From assembly GCF_035762905.1 (NCBI RefSeq), contig NZ_DASUCC010000123.1:29509-93508 (forward strand): a stretch of 64,000 nt of DNA, in the 5' to 3' direction. Shown here in pieces: positions 1-8,588 of the stretch (position 1 is the first letter of the stretch; the number at the start of each line of letters is the position of its first letter). The notes beneath the pieces are model-generated. The model had not been told where the DNA came from. It worked only from the letters and a program-made list of their open reading frames with translations, and searched no databases. Position numbers and translations under genes: made by a program. Source of the DNA: DASYTH01 sp035762905 (GTDB lineage Bacteria; Actinomycetota; Actinomycetes; Mycobacteriales; Pseudonocardiaceae).

Positions 1-900
1 GGGATGATCCGGGTGGACGAGCAGACCGGCCGCGGCGTGGCGCTGTCCTGCGACGGCAACGGCCGGTACGTGCGGCTGGATCCCTACGCCGGTGCGCAGC
101 TCGCGCTTGCCGAGGCGTACCGGAACGTGGCGGTCAGCGGGGCGCGCCCGGTGGCGGTGACCAACTGCCTCAACTTCGGTTCGCCCGAGGACCCCGGCGT
201 GATGTGGCAGTTCCAGCAGGCGGTGCGCGGGCTCGCGGACGGCTGCGCGGCGCTCGGCATCCCGGTGACCGGCGGCAACGTGAGCTTCTACAACCAGACC
301 GGCACGACCGCGATCCTGCCCACCCCGGTGGTCGGCGTGCTCGGCGTGATCGAGGACGTGGCCCGGCGGATCCCGACCGGGTTCGACATGACCGCGAACG
401 GGCACGTGCTGCTGCTGCTCGGCGAGACGCACGAGGAGTTCGGCGGCTCGGAGTGGGCGCACGTGGTGCACGGCCACCTCGGCGGGCTGCCGCCCAAGGT
501 GGACCTGGCCCGGGAGCAGGCGCTCGGCACCGTGCTGGTGGCCGCCGCCGCGGACGGTCTGGTCTCGGCCGCGCACGACCTGTCCGACGGCGGCCTGGCT
601 CAGGCCCTGGTCGAGGCCTGCCTGATCGGCGACACCGGCTGCCGGGTCACCCTCGACCCGGACGCCGACCGGTTCGTCCAGCTGTTCAGCGAGTCCGCCG
701 GTCGCGCCGTGGTCGCCGTGCCGCGCGCGTCGGTGCCGGCGTTCACCGAGCTGTGCGCCACCCACGAGGTCCCGGTCCGCGAGCTGGGCGTCGTCGAAGC
801 CACCTGGGGCACGCTCGAGATCGAGGGCGTGGCCACCTTCCCCCTCGACGAGCTGCGCGCCGCCTGGGAGTCCACCCTCCCGGCCCTGTTCGGCGGCTGA
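1..900 (+). CDS. purL: Phosphoribosylformylglycinamidine synthase subunit PurL, C-terminal part
   Basis: The reading frame is open from the first base, so this is the last ~299 residues of a protein normally ~740-760 aa long; the 5' part lies outside the window. PurL converts FGAR to FGAM with ATP and glutamine-derived ammonia in purine synthesis (cytosol). Visible family motifs are GGNVSFYNQT, the AHDLSDGGLAQALVEACL segment that shapes the nucleotide-binding AIRS fold, and FGGSEW. The gene ends at a perfect intrinsic terminator and faces the surface-protein gene. Identification is by motif and is firm; the start cannot be judged. Confidence 0.96.
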   Translation, partial: GMIRVDEQTGRGVALSCDGNGRYVRLDPYAGAQLALAEAYRNVAVSGARPVAVTNCLNFGSPEDPGVMWQFQQAVRGLADGCAALGIPVTGGNVSFYNQTGTTAILPTPVVGVLGVIEDVARRIPTGFDMTANGHVLLLLGETHEEFGGSEWAHVVHGHLGGLPPKVDLAREQALGTVLVAAAADGLVSAAHDLSDGGLAQALVEACLIGDTGCRVTLDPDADRFVQLFSESAGRAVVAVPRASVPAFTELCATHEVPVRELGVVEATWGTLEIEGVATFPLDELRAAWESTLPALFGG

Positions 901-910
901 CCAAGACAAA

Positions 911-944
911 GATGCCGCACCGGCCCGAAAGCCGGTGCGGCATC
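911..944. terminator. Bidirectional intrinsic terminator between purL and the surface-protein gene
   Basis: A perfect 14-bp inverted repeat (911-924 with 931-944) with a 6-nt loop lies between two convergent genes. It has an A-rich flank on the left (ccaagacaaa) and a pyrimidine-rich flank on the right. It can end transcription from both sides. Confidence 0.9.
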
Positions 945-958
945 TCCTTACTACTTCG

Positions 959-2725
959 CTACGCGGCCGACCGCCGCCGCCGCACGATCATCAGGGCAGC
1001 CGCCCCGCCGATCAGCGCGACCAGACCGAACGCACCCAGCCCGAGCACGCTCGCACCGGTGTAGGCCAGCTCGTCGTCGGCCGCCTTCCCCTGCGGGGCC
1101 GGCGTGTCCGGGCACCCGGGCGCCAGCGCCGGCGGCTCCGGCTCGTCGGCCGTGCCCTCCAGCAACTGGATGCCCCAGTGGCTCTGCCCGTCGTCGCCGG
1201 CGCGGACCAGCACCCGGGTCGGGTTCTCCCAGGAGACCATCAGGCCCGCCGGCGGCACGACGTAGACCAGATAGTTCGGCCACGCCGGAACGTTGGTGAA
1301 CACGAAGTTCCCGTCCGCGTCGGTGAACGTCTCGACCGCCATCGGGCACGGCGAGTCCGGGTTGGTCAGCACCAGCCGGACCCCGGCCACGCCGGTGCGC
1401 TCCTTGCCGGTCGTCACGTCGCCGCGCAGGGCGCCGAACCCACCGGGCACCAGCGCCTCGTCACCGGCGGACGCGTGATCCTCGTAGTCCCCCTCGGCCA
1501 GGCCGAAGTCGCAGCCAACCCCGACGTACCCGACGTTGAAGGCCTCCTGGGGAACGGTGTCGGTCACGTCGAGCACCTTGGTCTCACCCGGCGCGAGGTT
1601 GACGCCGGTCCGCAGGTCGCCCCAGCCGGGGGCGGTGCCGTACAGCGACTGGTCGAAACCGCCACGGTTGCAGAAGGCCTTCAGCCCGGTGAACGGGGTC
1701 GAGCCGTGGTTGGTCAGGGTCACCGTGATGTGCAGGGTCTCGCCGACCTGGTAGGTGTCCTTGGTGAACTCCATCGCCGCGGACAGCCGGCCGTTGTACG
1801 GCAGCGAGCCCCGGAACAGCAGGTCCGCGGCGCTGCCGGACTCGTCGACGGTGACGCTGTAGTACCGGAAGTTGAACCCACTGCGGTACGACTGGACCGA
1901 CACGCTGTAGGTCCCGGTCGGGATGGCGCCGAAGTCGACCCGGCCGTGCGCGTCGGAGGTGGCGGAGAAATGGCTCTGCCAGTCGTAGTACAGCTCGACC
2001 GTCGTGCCGGCCAGGGCCTCGCCCGGGTCGGGCACGCCGTTGCCGTTCTTGTCGCCGAACACCACACCCGCGGCCGGCCCGGTGCGCGGCTCGACCGGCG
2101 CGGACGCGGACGCCGTCATGCTGCCGTAGGTGTGCATGTCGGTGATCATCAGCTCGACCCGGACGACCGTGGCGCTGAGCGAGCCCTGCCGGCCGGTCAG
2201 CTCCACCGAGCGGGTCTCGCCCGGCGCCAGCGTGACGCCCGCACCCTGGAACTCGCCCCACTGGAGGGGATCGTCCAAGGTGAACAGCTCCGCCGAGCCG
2301 CTGTAGTTGTAGACGTGGATCGGACCGGCCGGGATCGGGCTGGTGTTGCGGACCGAGACGGTGACGCCGATCGGGTCACCGGACCGGTACGACGGCTGGT
2401 CGAACCGGATCTTCGTCTCGAGCAGTACCGAGTGAGACCCGCCCGGCCCGGGGTTGGTGCTCGTCGGCGTGGTCCCGGTCGGCTCGGTGGTTGAGGTCCC
2501 GGTGGGGTCCGAGGTCTCGGTCGGGTCCGAGGTCTCCGTGGGGTCCGTGGTCTCGGGCGGAGTGGTTTCGGTGGTGGTCTCGACCGTGGTCGTGGTCGTG
2601 GTCTCGTCCGGGTCGGCGAGGGCCGCCCCGACGGCCACGGTGCCGGTGAGTGTGAGCGTCGCGGTGATGACCGCGAAGGCGGTCAGTATGCGCGTGCGGA
2701 GACGCGCGCCGGTTGGTCCGGTCAC
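959..2725 (-). CDS. Secreted, C-terminally membrane-anchored surface protein with SdrD B-like domains
   Basis: A GTG at 2725 with GAGGGG about 11 nt upstream gives 588 aa; another GTG four codons upstream (2737) is possible. The N-terminus has a signal peptide (basic GARLRTRIL, then a hydrophobic stretch, then AALA). A long Thr/Glu/Pro linker (about residues 45-95) follows. The body looks like beta-sandwich modules, including an SdrD B-like segment starting GVVFGDKNGNGVPDPGE and a second Cna-B-like one (TFTDADGNFVFTNVP). The C-terminus has LAYTG, a transmembrane helix and RRRRSAA. This is a sorting-signal architecture, but LAYTG is not classical LPXTG, so sortase anchoring is unproven. A role in adhesion or wall structure is inferred. 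Confidence 0.8.
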   Translation of the reverse strand: MTGPTGARLRTRILTAFAVITATLTLTGTVAVGAALADPDETTTTTTVETTTETTPPETTDPTETSDPTETSDPTGTSTTEPTGTTPTSTNPGPGGSHSVLLETKIRFDQPSYRSGDPIGVTVSVRNTSPIPAGPIHVYNYSGSAELFTLDDPLQWGEFQGAGVTLAPGETRSVELTGRQGSLSATVVRVELMITDMHTYGSMTASASAPVEPRTGPAAGVVFGDKNGNGVPDPGEALAGTTVELYYDWQSHFSATSDAHGRVDFGAIPTGTYSVSVQSYRSGFNFRYYSVTVDESGSAADLLFRGSLPYNGRLSAAMEFTKDTYQVGETLHITVTLTNHGSTPFTGLKAFCNRGGFDQSLYGTAPGWGDLRTGVNLAPGETKVLDVTDTVPQEAFNVGYVGVGCDFGLAEGDYEDHASAGDEALVPGGFGALRGDVTTGKERTGVAGVRLVLTNPDSPCPMAVETFTDADGNFVFTNVPAWPNYLVYVVPPAGLMVSWENPTRVLVRAGDDGQSHWGIQLLEGTADEPEPPALAPGCPDTPAPQGKAADDELAYTGASVLGLGAFGLVALIGGAAALMIVRRRRSAA

Positions 2726-2837
2726 GAAAAGGATCACCCCTCGGTTGTGCGTGTCGACTGCCTGCCCCGCGCACCCCGAGCGCGATAAGACGCGCAAACG
2801 TAGCAGAGGCTTCACCCGAATGGGGGGCACAGTCCGG

Positions 2838-3098
2838 TTACGGCTCCTGGGGCGAGCTCGGGCCGCGGATGATCACGCCGTTGTCCTCGGTGATCTGGGC
2901 GAAGAGGCCGAAGAAGCCGGCCCGGCTGGTGCGCTGCTCGACCGCGCCGCCGTTGTTGCCGACCCGGCGGGCGAGCAGGCTGAGATCGTCGGCGGAGAGG
3001 TGGTAGCCCTTCAGCGCGGTCGCCGGATCGGTCGCAAGGGCGGCCCGGAACGACGGATCGGTGTTCAACCGTTCCAGTGCGTCGTCGATATCCGGCAT
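2838..3098 (-). CDS. Small protein with RiPP-leader-like N-terminus (LigA/Nif11-like)
   Basis: 86 aa. ATG at 3098 is preceded by a G-rich ribosome site (gacggggg); an upstream in-frame start at 3131 would overlap the putative promoter. Residues 1-45 have the pattern LNTDPSFRAALATDP..ALKGYHLSADDLSLL. This resembles the short helical leader shared by Nif11, LigA-like and Franean1_4349-type putative RiPP precursors. The rest has a Gly/Asn turn (GNNGG), VEQRTSRAGFFGLF and a Pro/Ser end, with no Cys. No maturation enzyme is visible nearby. It sits between the LAL regulator and the surface protein, all on the same strand, with paired TACGTA sites upstream. Precursor function is inference. Confidence 0.6.
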   Translation of the reverse strand: MPDIDDALERLNTDPSFRAALATDPATALKGYHLSADDLSLLARRVGNNGGAVEQRTSRAGFFGLFAQITEDNGVIIRGPSSPQEP

Positions 3099-3129
3099 GG
3101 CCCCCGTCCGATCCTCGCAGTGCGCCACC

Positions 3130-3200
3130 ACTATCAGAGCACGACAACCTCGGCGGCGTCTTCAGCACGAACTACGTAGGTTTCCGCGGCCGGCTACGTA
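3130..3200 (-). promoter_or_regulatory. Putative promoter with paired TACGTA operator for the small peptide gene
   Basis: Two TACGTA palindromes at 3173-3178 and 3195-3200 have centres 22 bp apart; the second is extended to GCTACGTAGC. A -10-like GATAGT lies at 3130-3135 on the minus strand, about 43 bp from the proximal site. The same paired arrangement occurs in front of the response-regulator gene at 20692-20720. The distal site lies in the 3' end of the LAL coding region. Regulator identity is inferred. Confidence 0.45.
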
Positions 3201-5793
3201 GCACCGCGGCCAGGTCGGTGCGGCTGGTGAGGCCGAGCTTGGTGTAGGCGCGCTGCAGGTGCGTCTCCACGGTGCGCACCGACACGGTCAGCGCGTCGGC
3301 GATCTCCCGGTTCGAGCTGCCGCCCGCGGCCAGCAGGGCGATCTCCCGCTCCCGGCTGGTCAGCTCGGCCACCGGGCCGGCCAGCTCCAGACCCGGGGTC
3401 CGGGCCCCCTCGCACCGCTCCACCAGCGCGTGCGCCCGCTCGGCCATCCGCTCGGCGGACCGGGCGTCCTGCCGCCTGCGGTACTCGGCGGCGGCCGCCG
3501 CGGCCGACTCCGCGGCCAGCAGCAGCGCGCCGCGCTGCGCGAACCGCTCGCCGGCGGCGGCCAGGTCGTCCGGGTCCCGCCGGGCCAGCGCGCCGACCAG
3601 CGCCGCCCGGTCGGCGATCAGCGGGTTGTCCGATCCGGCGGCCAGCTCGGCCAGTGGCCGGGCGGCGTCCGAGCCGCCCAGCCGGGCCAGGTCGTGCCAG
3701 GCCGCCGCGGCCAGCGCCGCCCCGGCCGCCCCGTGCGCCGCCTCGCGCAGCAGGACCGCGGCCCGCACCGGGTCGCCGGCCAGCCGCGCGGCCCAGGCCC
3801 GGGCCCGCAGTTCCTCGCAGCGCAGCAGGTTCAGGTCGGTCTCCGGCATCCCGTCCAGGTCCTCGATCGCGGCCCGCACCCGGGCGGTGTCCTCCTGCTG
3901 GGCCGCGGCAAGGGCGATCCCCGCGCAGCACCACCGGCGCAGCACGAGCTGACCGGTCTCGGCCGCGATCGCCATGCCCTCGGCGAACGAGTTCCCGGCC
4001 CGGCCAAGCCGGCCGGTCAGCGACTCGACCCGCCCGCACAGCAGGGCCGACCAGGCCTGCCCGGTCCGGCTGTGCAGCCGCAGTGACCGGTCGTAGAGCC
4101 GGCGCGCCGCGCTTTCCGCCTCGGCCAGCTTTCCCGTCTCGCACAGTGCGACGACCGCGGCGAGCCGGGCCCGGCCCGGCTCCGGGCCGCGGGCGGCCCG
4201 GTCCACGTAGGCCATCGCCCGGCCGGCCTGCCCGGCCATGGCCGCCGCGACCGCCGCGGCGGCCGCCGTGGTGGCCAGGCCGTGTCCCGGCGTCGCGGTG
4301 GACAGTGCGTCGGCGCCGGCCAGCGCGTCCGAGAGCCGGCCGCAGAGCAGCGCGATCAGCGCCCGGTGCGCCAGCACCTGGTCCATCAGCTTGCCGGTGA
4401 GCTGCTCCGACGCGGTGTCCAGCATCGCCGCGGCGTCCTCGCCTCGGCCGTGCCAGTACAGCAGCGCGCGGGCCCGCTCGATCGCCACCGAGGCGCGCTC
4501 CTCCTCGGTGCCGGCCCGCTCGGCCAGCCCGGCCAGCAGCTCCTCGGCCCGCTCGGGTGAGCCGCGCTCGCCGAGCACCCGGGCATGCAGCAGCGTGGCC
4601 GCGGCACCGGCGCCGGCATCGGCCGCGCCCACCGTGAGCCGTTCGGCCAACGGCAGGTTGCCGGCCCGCCGGGCTCCGCGCGCCGCGTCCAGCATGATCT
4701 TCGGGTCGACCGTGCCGCCACCGTCCATCTGCCAGACCGCGAGCGGCAGCGCACCGACCCGCTCCACCCCGACGCCGGTGGCCGCCTCGGCCAGCCGCCG
4801 GCTGGCCGCCATCCGGCCGAGCGCGGTGAGCTGGCCGCGCAGCACCTCCCCGTAGAGCGGGTGCGCCAGGCTGACCTGCAACCCGCTGCGCTGCCGCACG
4901 GTCTGCACCAGACCGTGCCGCTCCAACTTGTCGACAAGAGCGGGCTCGGCGAACTGCGCGACGATCTCCCACGGCAACGGCTCGCCGAGGGCGAGCAGTT
5001 CGAGCACCTCGCGCTCGGTCCGGTCCAGGTCCACCAGCCGGGCGCCGACCAGCTCGATCAGCCGCGGCGAGCTGGACAGCGTCCGGGCCAGCCGCCACAC
5101 GCCCTGCTCCCGGCGCAGGATGTCGGTGTCAAGGCCGCCGAGCACCAGCTCGTGCAGGAACAGCGCGTTTCCTTGGCTGGCCTGGGAAAGCTCGTGCCGG
5201 GCGGCGCCGTCGATGGGCCCGCCGAGCACCTGGTCGAGGATCCGGTGGACGTCCTTCTCGGACAGCGGCGTCAGGTCCAGCCGCTCGACGATGTTGTCCT
5301 TCCACAGCGCCAGCAGCGGTTCCGGCGCCGGCAGCCCGGTTCTCGTGGTGAGCACGACGAACGCCCGGTCCGGCGCGGCCAGTTGCTGCACGACCGTGGC
5401 CGAGGCGGCGTCCAGCAGGTGCGCGTCGTCCACCACGAGCAGCAGCGGCCCGGGTCCGCTGGCGATCGCGTCCGCCGCCGCGCGCAGCCAGTTGGCCCGC
5501 GGGCCGGTGCGCCGCGAGTCGGCCGGCAGCAGCGGGGCCAGCGCGCCGAGCGGGACGCCGGCCGCCGCCCGGGTGGCCAGCACCCGCACGCACCGGAATC
5601 CCACCCGCTCGGCGATCGCGGCGCACTCGGTGGCCAGCCGGGTCTTGCCCACCCCGGCCGGCCCGGCGAACAGCAGCCCGGCCGCGTCCGGCCGGCCGAG
5701 CGCCGCCGCCACGCGGGCAAGCTCGCGCTCGCGGCCGACGAACGGCCACGGCCGATCCAGCACGGCGTGCCCGCCGCGCTCCGCTGTGCTCAT
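3172..5793 (-). CDS. LuxR-family transcriptional regulator with AAA ATPase domain (LAL type)
   Basis: 873 aa starting MSTAERGG. Residues ~15-250 hold a STAND/AAA ATPase: FVGRERELARV, Walker A AGPAGVGKTRLA, Walker B LLLVVDDAHLLD. The middle is Ala/Leu-rich and TPR-like (MalT/LAL architecture). The last ~65 residues are a GerE helix-turn-helix (LTSREREIALLAAGGSSNRE, then SVRTVETHLQRAYTKLGL). Family members act as nucleotide-dependent activators of secondary metabolism or catabolic genes. The effector is unknown. It ends 73 nt before the small peptide gene and is divergent from the hydrolase at 5881. Confidence 0.9.
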   Translation of the reverse strand: MSTAERGGHAVLDRPWPFVGRERELARVAAALGRPDAAGLLFAGPAGVGKTRLATECAAIAERVGFRCVRVLATRAAAGVPLGALAPLLPADSRRTGPRANWLRAAADAIASGPGPLLLVVDDAHLLDAASATVVQQLAAPDRAFVVLTTRTGLPAPEPLLALWKDNIVERLDLTPLSEKDVHRILDQVLGGPIDGAARHELSQASQGNALFLHELVLGGLDTDILRREQGVWRLARTLSSSPRLIELVGARLVDLDRTEREVLELLALGEPLPWEIVAQFAEPALVDKLERHGLVQTVRQRSGLQVSLAHPLYGEVLRGQLTALGRMAASRRLAEAATGVGVERVGALPLAVWQMDGGGTVDPKIMLDAARGARRAGNLPLAERLTVGAADAGAGAAATLLHARVLGERGSPERAEELLAGLAERAGTEEERASVAIERARALLYWHGRGEDAAAMLDTASEQLTGKLMDQVLAHRALIALLCGRLSDALAGADALSTATPGHGLATTAAAAAVAAAMAGQAGRAMAYVDRAARGPEPGRARLAAVVALCETGKLAEAESAARRLYDRSLRLHSRTGQAWSALLCGRVESLTGRLGRAGNSFAEGMAIAAETGQLVLRRWCCAGIALAAAQQEDTARVRAAIEDLDGMPETDLNLLRCEELRARAWAARLAGDPVRAAVLLREAAHGAAGAALAAAAWHDLARLGGSDAARPLAELAAGSDNPLIADRAALVGALARRDPDDLAAAGERFAQRGALLLAAESAAAAAAEYRRRQDARSAERMAERAHALVERCEGARTPGLELAGPVAELTSREREIALLAAGGSSNREIADALTVSVRTVETHLQRAYTKLGLTSRTDLAAVLRSRPRKPT

Positions 5794-5880
5794 CGGTAGC
5801 CCTCGCCCGGCCCGATTACCTGTCGTTATGTGATCGCCGCACAGGGCGGCCGTGCTACGGCGACACCTAGAGTGGAGATC

Positions 5881-6660
5881 ATGATCACCTCCGGGTACGA
5901 GGACGTGGGGGCCGGGGACGCGGTGGTGCTGGTGCACGGGCACCCGTTCAACCGGTCGATGTGGCGGCCGCAGCTGGACCGGTTCGGCCGGGCCGGGTTC
6001 CGGGTGATCGCGCCGGACCTGCGCGGCTACGGCGAGGCCGCGGTGCTGCCGGGCAAGACCACGCTGGCCGAGTTCGCGGCCGACATCGCCGGCCTGCTCG
6101 ACCGGCTCGGCGTCGACCGCGCCGTGCTCTGCGGCCTGTCCATGGGCGGCCAGATCGTCATGGACTTCTACCGGCAGTTCCCGTCCCGGGTCCGCGCCCT
6201 CGTCCTCGCCGACACCTTCGCCGGCCTGGACACCCCCGAGCGTCGCCAACTCCGCCTGGACACCGCCGACCGGCTGGAGCGCGACGGCATGGCCGAGTAC
6301 GCCGCCGAGGAACTCCCCAAGATGGTGTCCCCGCTGACCATCGCCACGCGGCCCGCCGTCGCCGACCACGTCCTCGAGATGATGCGCGGCACCCCACCGG
6401 CCGGAGCCGCGGCGGCGCTACGCGGCCGGGCCGAGCGCCCCGACTACACCCCGGTGCTCGCCGCGGCGGACGTCCCCGCCCTGATCCTGGTCGGCCGGGA
6501 CGACGGCTACACCCCCATCCCGGACGCCGAGGCGATGCACCGCCTGCTCACCGGCTCCACCCTCGTCGTCATCGACGACGCCGGCCACCTGCCCAACCTG
6601 GAACGCCCGGCCGCCTTCGACGCCGCACTGGACACCTTCCTGTCCTCGCTGTCGCCGTGA
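5881..6660 (+). CDS. Alpha/beta-fold hydrolase
   Basis: 259 aa. ATG at 5881 follows gagtggagatc, a good ribosome site; a start at 5830 is open but lacks one. Canonical features are HGHPFNRSMW (oxyanion region), the nucleophile elbow GLSMGGQ (Ser), the acid in VGRDDGY and the base in DAGHLPNLE. It is close to PcaD/epoxide-hydrolase-like cytosolic hydrolases, but the substrate cannot be read from sequence. The second half shows a strong C at third codon positions. It is convergent with pcaR, only 7 nt apart, and divergent from the LAL regulator. Confidence 0.88.
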   Translation: MITSGYEDVGAGDAVVLVHGHPFNRSMWRPQLDRFGRAGFRVIAPDLRGYGEAAVLPGKTTLAEFAADIAGLLDRLGVDRAVLCGLSMGGQIVMDFYRQFPSRVRALVLADTFAGLDTPERRQLRLDTADRLERDGMAEYAAEELPKMVSPLTIATRPAVADHVLEMMRGTPPAGAAAALRGRAERPDYTPVLAAADVPALILVGRDDGYTPIPDAEAMHRLLTGSTLVVIDDAGHLPNLERPAAFDAALDTFLSSLSP

Positions 6661-6667
6661 CCCCGGC

Positions 6668-7441
6668 TCACCGGCGCTGGCGGCCGAAGAAGTCGGCCTC
6701 GATCCGGGCGGCGGTCTTGAGCAGTGGCGGGAGCAGGTCGCGGCGCATGACCTCAAGGGAGGTCCGGCTGGCGTGGGCGGAGATGTTCAAGGCGGCGATG
6801 ACGCGGCCGGTGCGGTCGCGGATGGGGGCGGCGATGGCGCGCAGGCCGTCCTCGAGCTCCTGGTTCACCAGGGAGTAGCCCTGGGTGCGGACCTTGGCCA
6901 GCTCGGCGCGCAGGCCCTGGCCCGAGGAAACGGTGCGGGTGGTGAGCGGTTCGAGCCTGACCCGGGCGAGGTAGGCGTCCACCGCCTCGTCGGACAGGCC
7001 GGCGATCAGGACCCGGCCCATGGAGGTGGCGTAGGCCGGGAACCGGGTGCCGACGCTGATCACCACGGTCATGATCCGGCTGGTCGGGACGCGGGCGACG
7101 TAGACGACGTCGTCACCGTCGAGCACCGACACCGATGAGGACTCGTTGACCTCGGCGACCAGTGCCTCCAGGTGCGGCTCGGCGACCTCGGGCAGGGAGA
7201 GGCTGGACAGGTAGGCGAAGCCCAGTTCCAGGACCCGGGCGGTGAGCGAGAAGTAGCGGCCCTCGGCGCGGACGTAGCCCAGCTCGGCCAGGGTCAGCAG
7301 GAACCGGCGGGCGGCGGCCCTGGTCACGCCGGTGCTGGCGGCCACCTCGCTGAGGGTCAGCTCGGCGTGCTCGGCGTCGAACGCCCGGATCACCGCGAGC
7401 CCGCGCTCCAGCGACTGCACGAAGTCGGGTCCGCGGGTCAT
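6668..7441 (-). CDS. pcaR: IclR-family regulator of the protocatechuate genes (PcaR-type)
   Basis: 257 aa. An N-terminal winged helix-turn-helix (FVQSLERGLAVIRAF, TLSEVAASTGVTRAAARRFL) is followed by an IclR effector domain ending near NISAHASRTSLEVMRRDLL. The ATG overlaps the pcaC stop (ATGA), so it is the last gene of the pca operon. PcaR/PobR/PcaU proteins bind beta-ketoadipate, protocatechuate or 4-hydroxybenzoate and control these genes. The operators at 12537 and 12647 fit the family's 15-bp site. Whether it represses or activates is not shown by sequence; operator placement suggests repression. Confidence 0.9.
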   Translation of the reverse strand: MTRGPDFVQSLERGLAVIRAFDAEHAELTLSEVAASTGVTRAAARRFLLTLAELGYVRAEGRYFSLTARVLELGFAYLSSLSLPEVAEPHLEALVAEVNESSSVSVLDGDDVVYVARVPTSRIMTVVISVGTRFPAYATSMGRVLIAGLSDEAVDAYLARVRLEPLTTRTVSSGQGLRAELAKVRTQGYSLVNQELEDGLRAIAAPIRDRTGRVIAALNISAHASRTSLEVMRRDLLPPLLKTAARIEADFFGRQRR

Positions 7442-7818
7442 GTCTGCACCCCCAGCTCGTCGAGCACCTTGCCGGCCACGGCGAACGCGGTGTTGGCCGC
7501 GGGCACTCCGGCGTAGACCGCGGTGTGCAGCAGCGCCTCCCGGATCTCCACCGGGGTCACCCCGATCCGCACGGCGGCCCGCACGTGCATGGCCAGTTCC
7601 GCCTCGCAGCGCAACGCGGCCAGCAGCGCAAGGGTGAGCAGGCTGCGGGTGCGCCGGTCCAGCTCCGGCCGGGTCCACACCCCGCCCCAGGCCGCCCGGG
7701 TGATGTACTCCTGGAACGGCGCGGAGAACGGCGTGGTCCCGGCGATCGCCCGGTCCACGTGCTCGTCGCCGAGGACGGCCCGACGGACCTCCTCACCGGC
7801 CGGATCAAGCTCGCTCAT
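7438..7818 (-). CDS. pcaC: 4-carboxymuconolactone decarboxylase
   Basis: 126 aa, the usual length of a stand-alone PcaC. It decarboxylates 4-carboxymuconolactone to 3-oxoadipate enol-lactone in the protocatechuate branch. The CMD/AhpD fold shows in FQEYITRAAWGGVWTRP, RSLLTLALLAALRCEAELA and HTAVYAGVPAANTAF. Its ATG overlaps the pcaD stop by ATGA and its stop overlaps pcaR. In many actinobacteria pcaD and pcaC are fused as pcaL; here they are separate but translationally coupled. Confidence 0.93.
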   Translation of the reverse strand: MSELDPAGEEVRRAVLGDEHVDRAIAGTTPFSAPFQEYITRAAWGGVWTRPELDRRTRSLLTLALLAALRCEAELAMHVRAAVRIGVTPVEIREALLHTAVYAGVPAANTAFAVAGKVLDELGVQT

Positions 7819-8588
7819 CGTGCTGTCCCTTCCAGATGCTCGAGCAGCAGCCGGGTCACGGCCTCGGGTTGCTCGACGTTGGCCAGGTGGGCGGCGTCCG
7901 GGACGACGGCCAGCCGCGCGCCGGGGATGCCGGCGGCGATCACCTCGGCGTGCTCCGGCGGGGTGGCCGGGTCGTCGGCACCGGCGATCACCAGGGTGGG
8001 CGCGGTGATCGAGCCGAGCGACGGCACCAGGTCCATGGTCTCGATGGCCGCGCAACAGCCGGCGTAACCGGTCGCGGGCGTGCCGGCGACCAGCGCCCCG
8101 GCCCAGGTGGCCACGTCCGGGCGGGCGGCGGTGAACCCCGCGGTGAACCAGCGGCCGAGCAGCGTCTCGACCAGCGCCCCGGTCCCTTGCGCGGTAACGG
8201 TTTCCGCTCGCTCCCGCCACATCGATGCCGGGCCGAGCCGGGCCGAGGTGCACAGCAGCGCCAGCCGGTCCACCCGGTCCGGGGCGTTCGCCGCCACCCA
8301 CATCGCCACCATGCCGCCCAGCGACAGCCCGCCGAGGTGCACCCGGTCCAGGCCGAGCGAGTCCAGCAGGGCCAGCACGTCGCCGCCCAGGTCGGTCAGC
8401 CGGTACCGGCCGGACGGCACCGGCGAGCCGCCGTGCCCGCGGTGGTCGTAGCGCACCACCCGGAACCGCTCGGTGAGCGCCGGAAGCTGCGGCTCCCACA
8501 TGGCCACCGTGGTGCCCAGCGAGTTGCCCAGCACCAGCACCGGACCGTCGGACGGTCCGTCCACGGTGTACGAAAGCGCGACGTTCAC
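7815..8588 (-). CDS. pcaD: 3-oxoadipate enol-lactonase
   Basis: 257 aa alpha/beta hydrolase that opens the enol-lactone to 3-oxoadipate. Motifs: LGNSLGTTVAMWEPQ, the nucleophile GLSLGGM (Ser), the acid in AGADDPATP and the His in DAAHLANVE. The GTG start at 8588 overlaps the pcaB stop (GTGA), with GGAGG inside the pcaB 3' end as ribosome site. It lacks the C-terminal PcaC domain seen in PcaL fusions; that domain is the next gene. Confidence 0.93.
   Translation of the reverse strand: MNVALSYTVDGPSDGPVLVLGNSLGTTVAMWEPQLPALTERFRVVRYDHRGHGGSPVPSGRYRLTDLGGDVLALLDSLGLDRVHLGGLSLGGMVAMWVAANAPDRVDRLALLCTSARLGPASMWRERAETVTAQGTGALVETLLGRWFTAGFTAARPDVATWAGALVAGTPATGYAGCCAAIETMDLVPSLGSITAPTLVIAGADDPATPPEHAEVIAAGIPGARLAVVPDAAHLANVEQPEAVTRLLLEHLEGTAR

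Noticed and set aside
1..900. Truncated purL pseudogene
   Set aside because: The frame is open from the first base of the window, so the missing part is outside the window, not lost.
935..2494. 519-aa open frame opposite the surface-protein gene
   Set aside because: It is antisense to a gene with a clear signal peptide, domains and anchor; its composition is Arg/Gly/Ala/Val-rich shadow coding typical of high-GC DNA.
5794..6369. N-terminal extension of the LAL regulator to 6369
   Set aside because: It would overlap the alpha/beta hydrolase gene antisense; the ATG at 5793 begins the conserved domain region.
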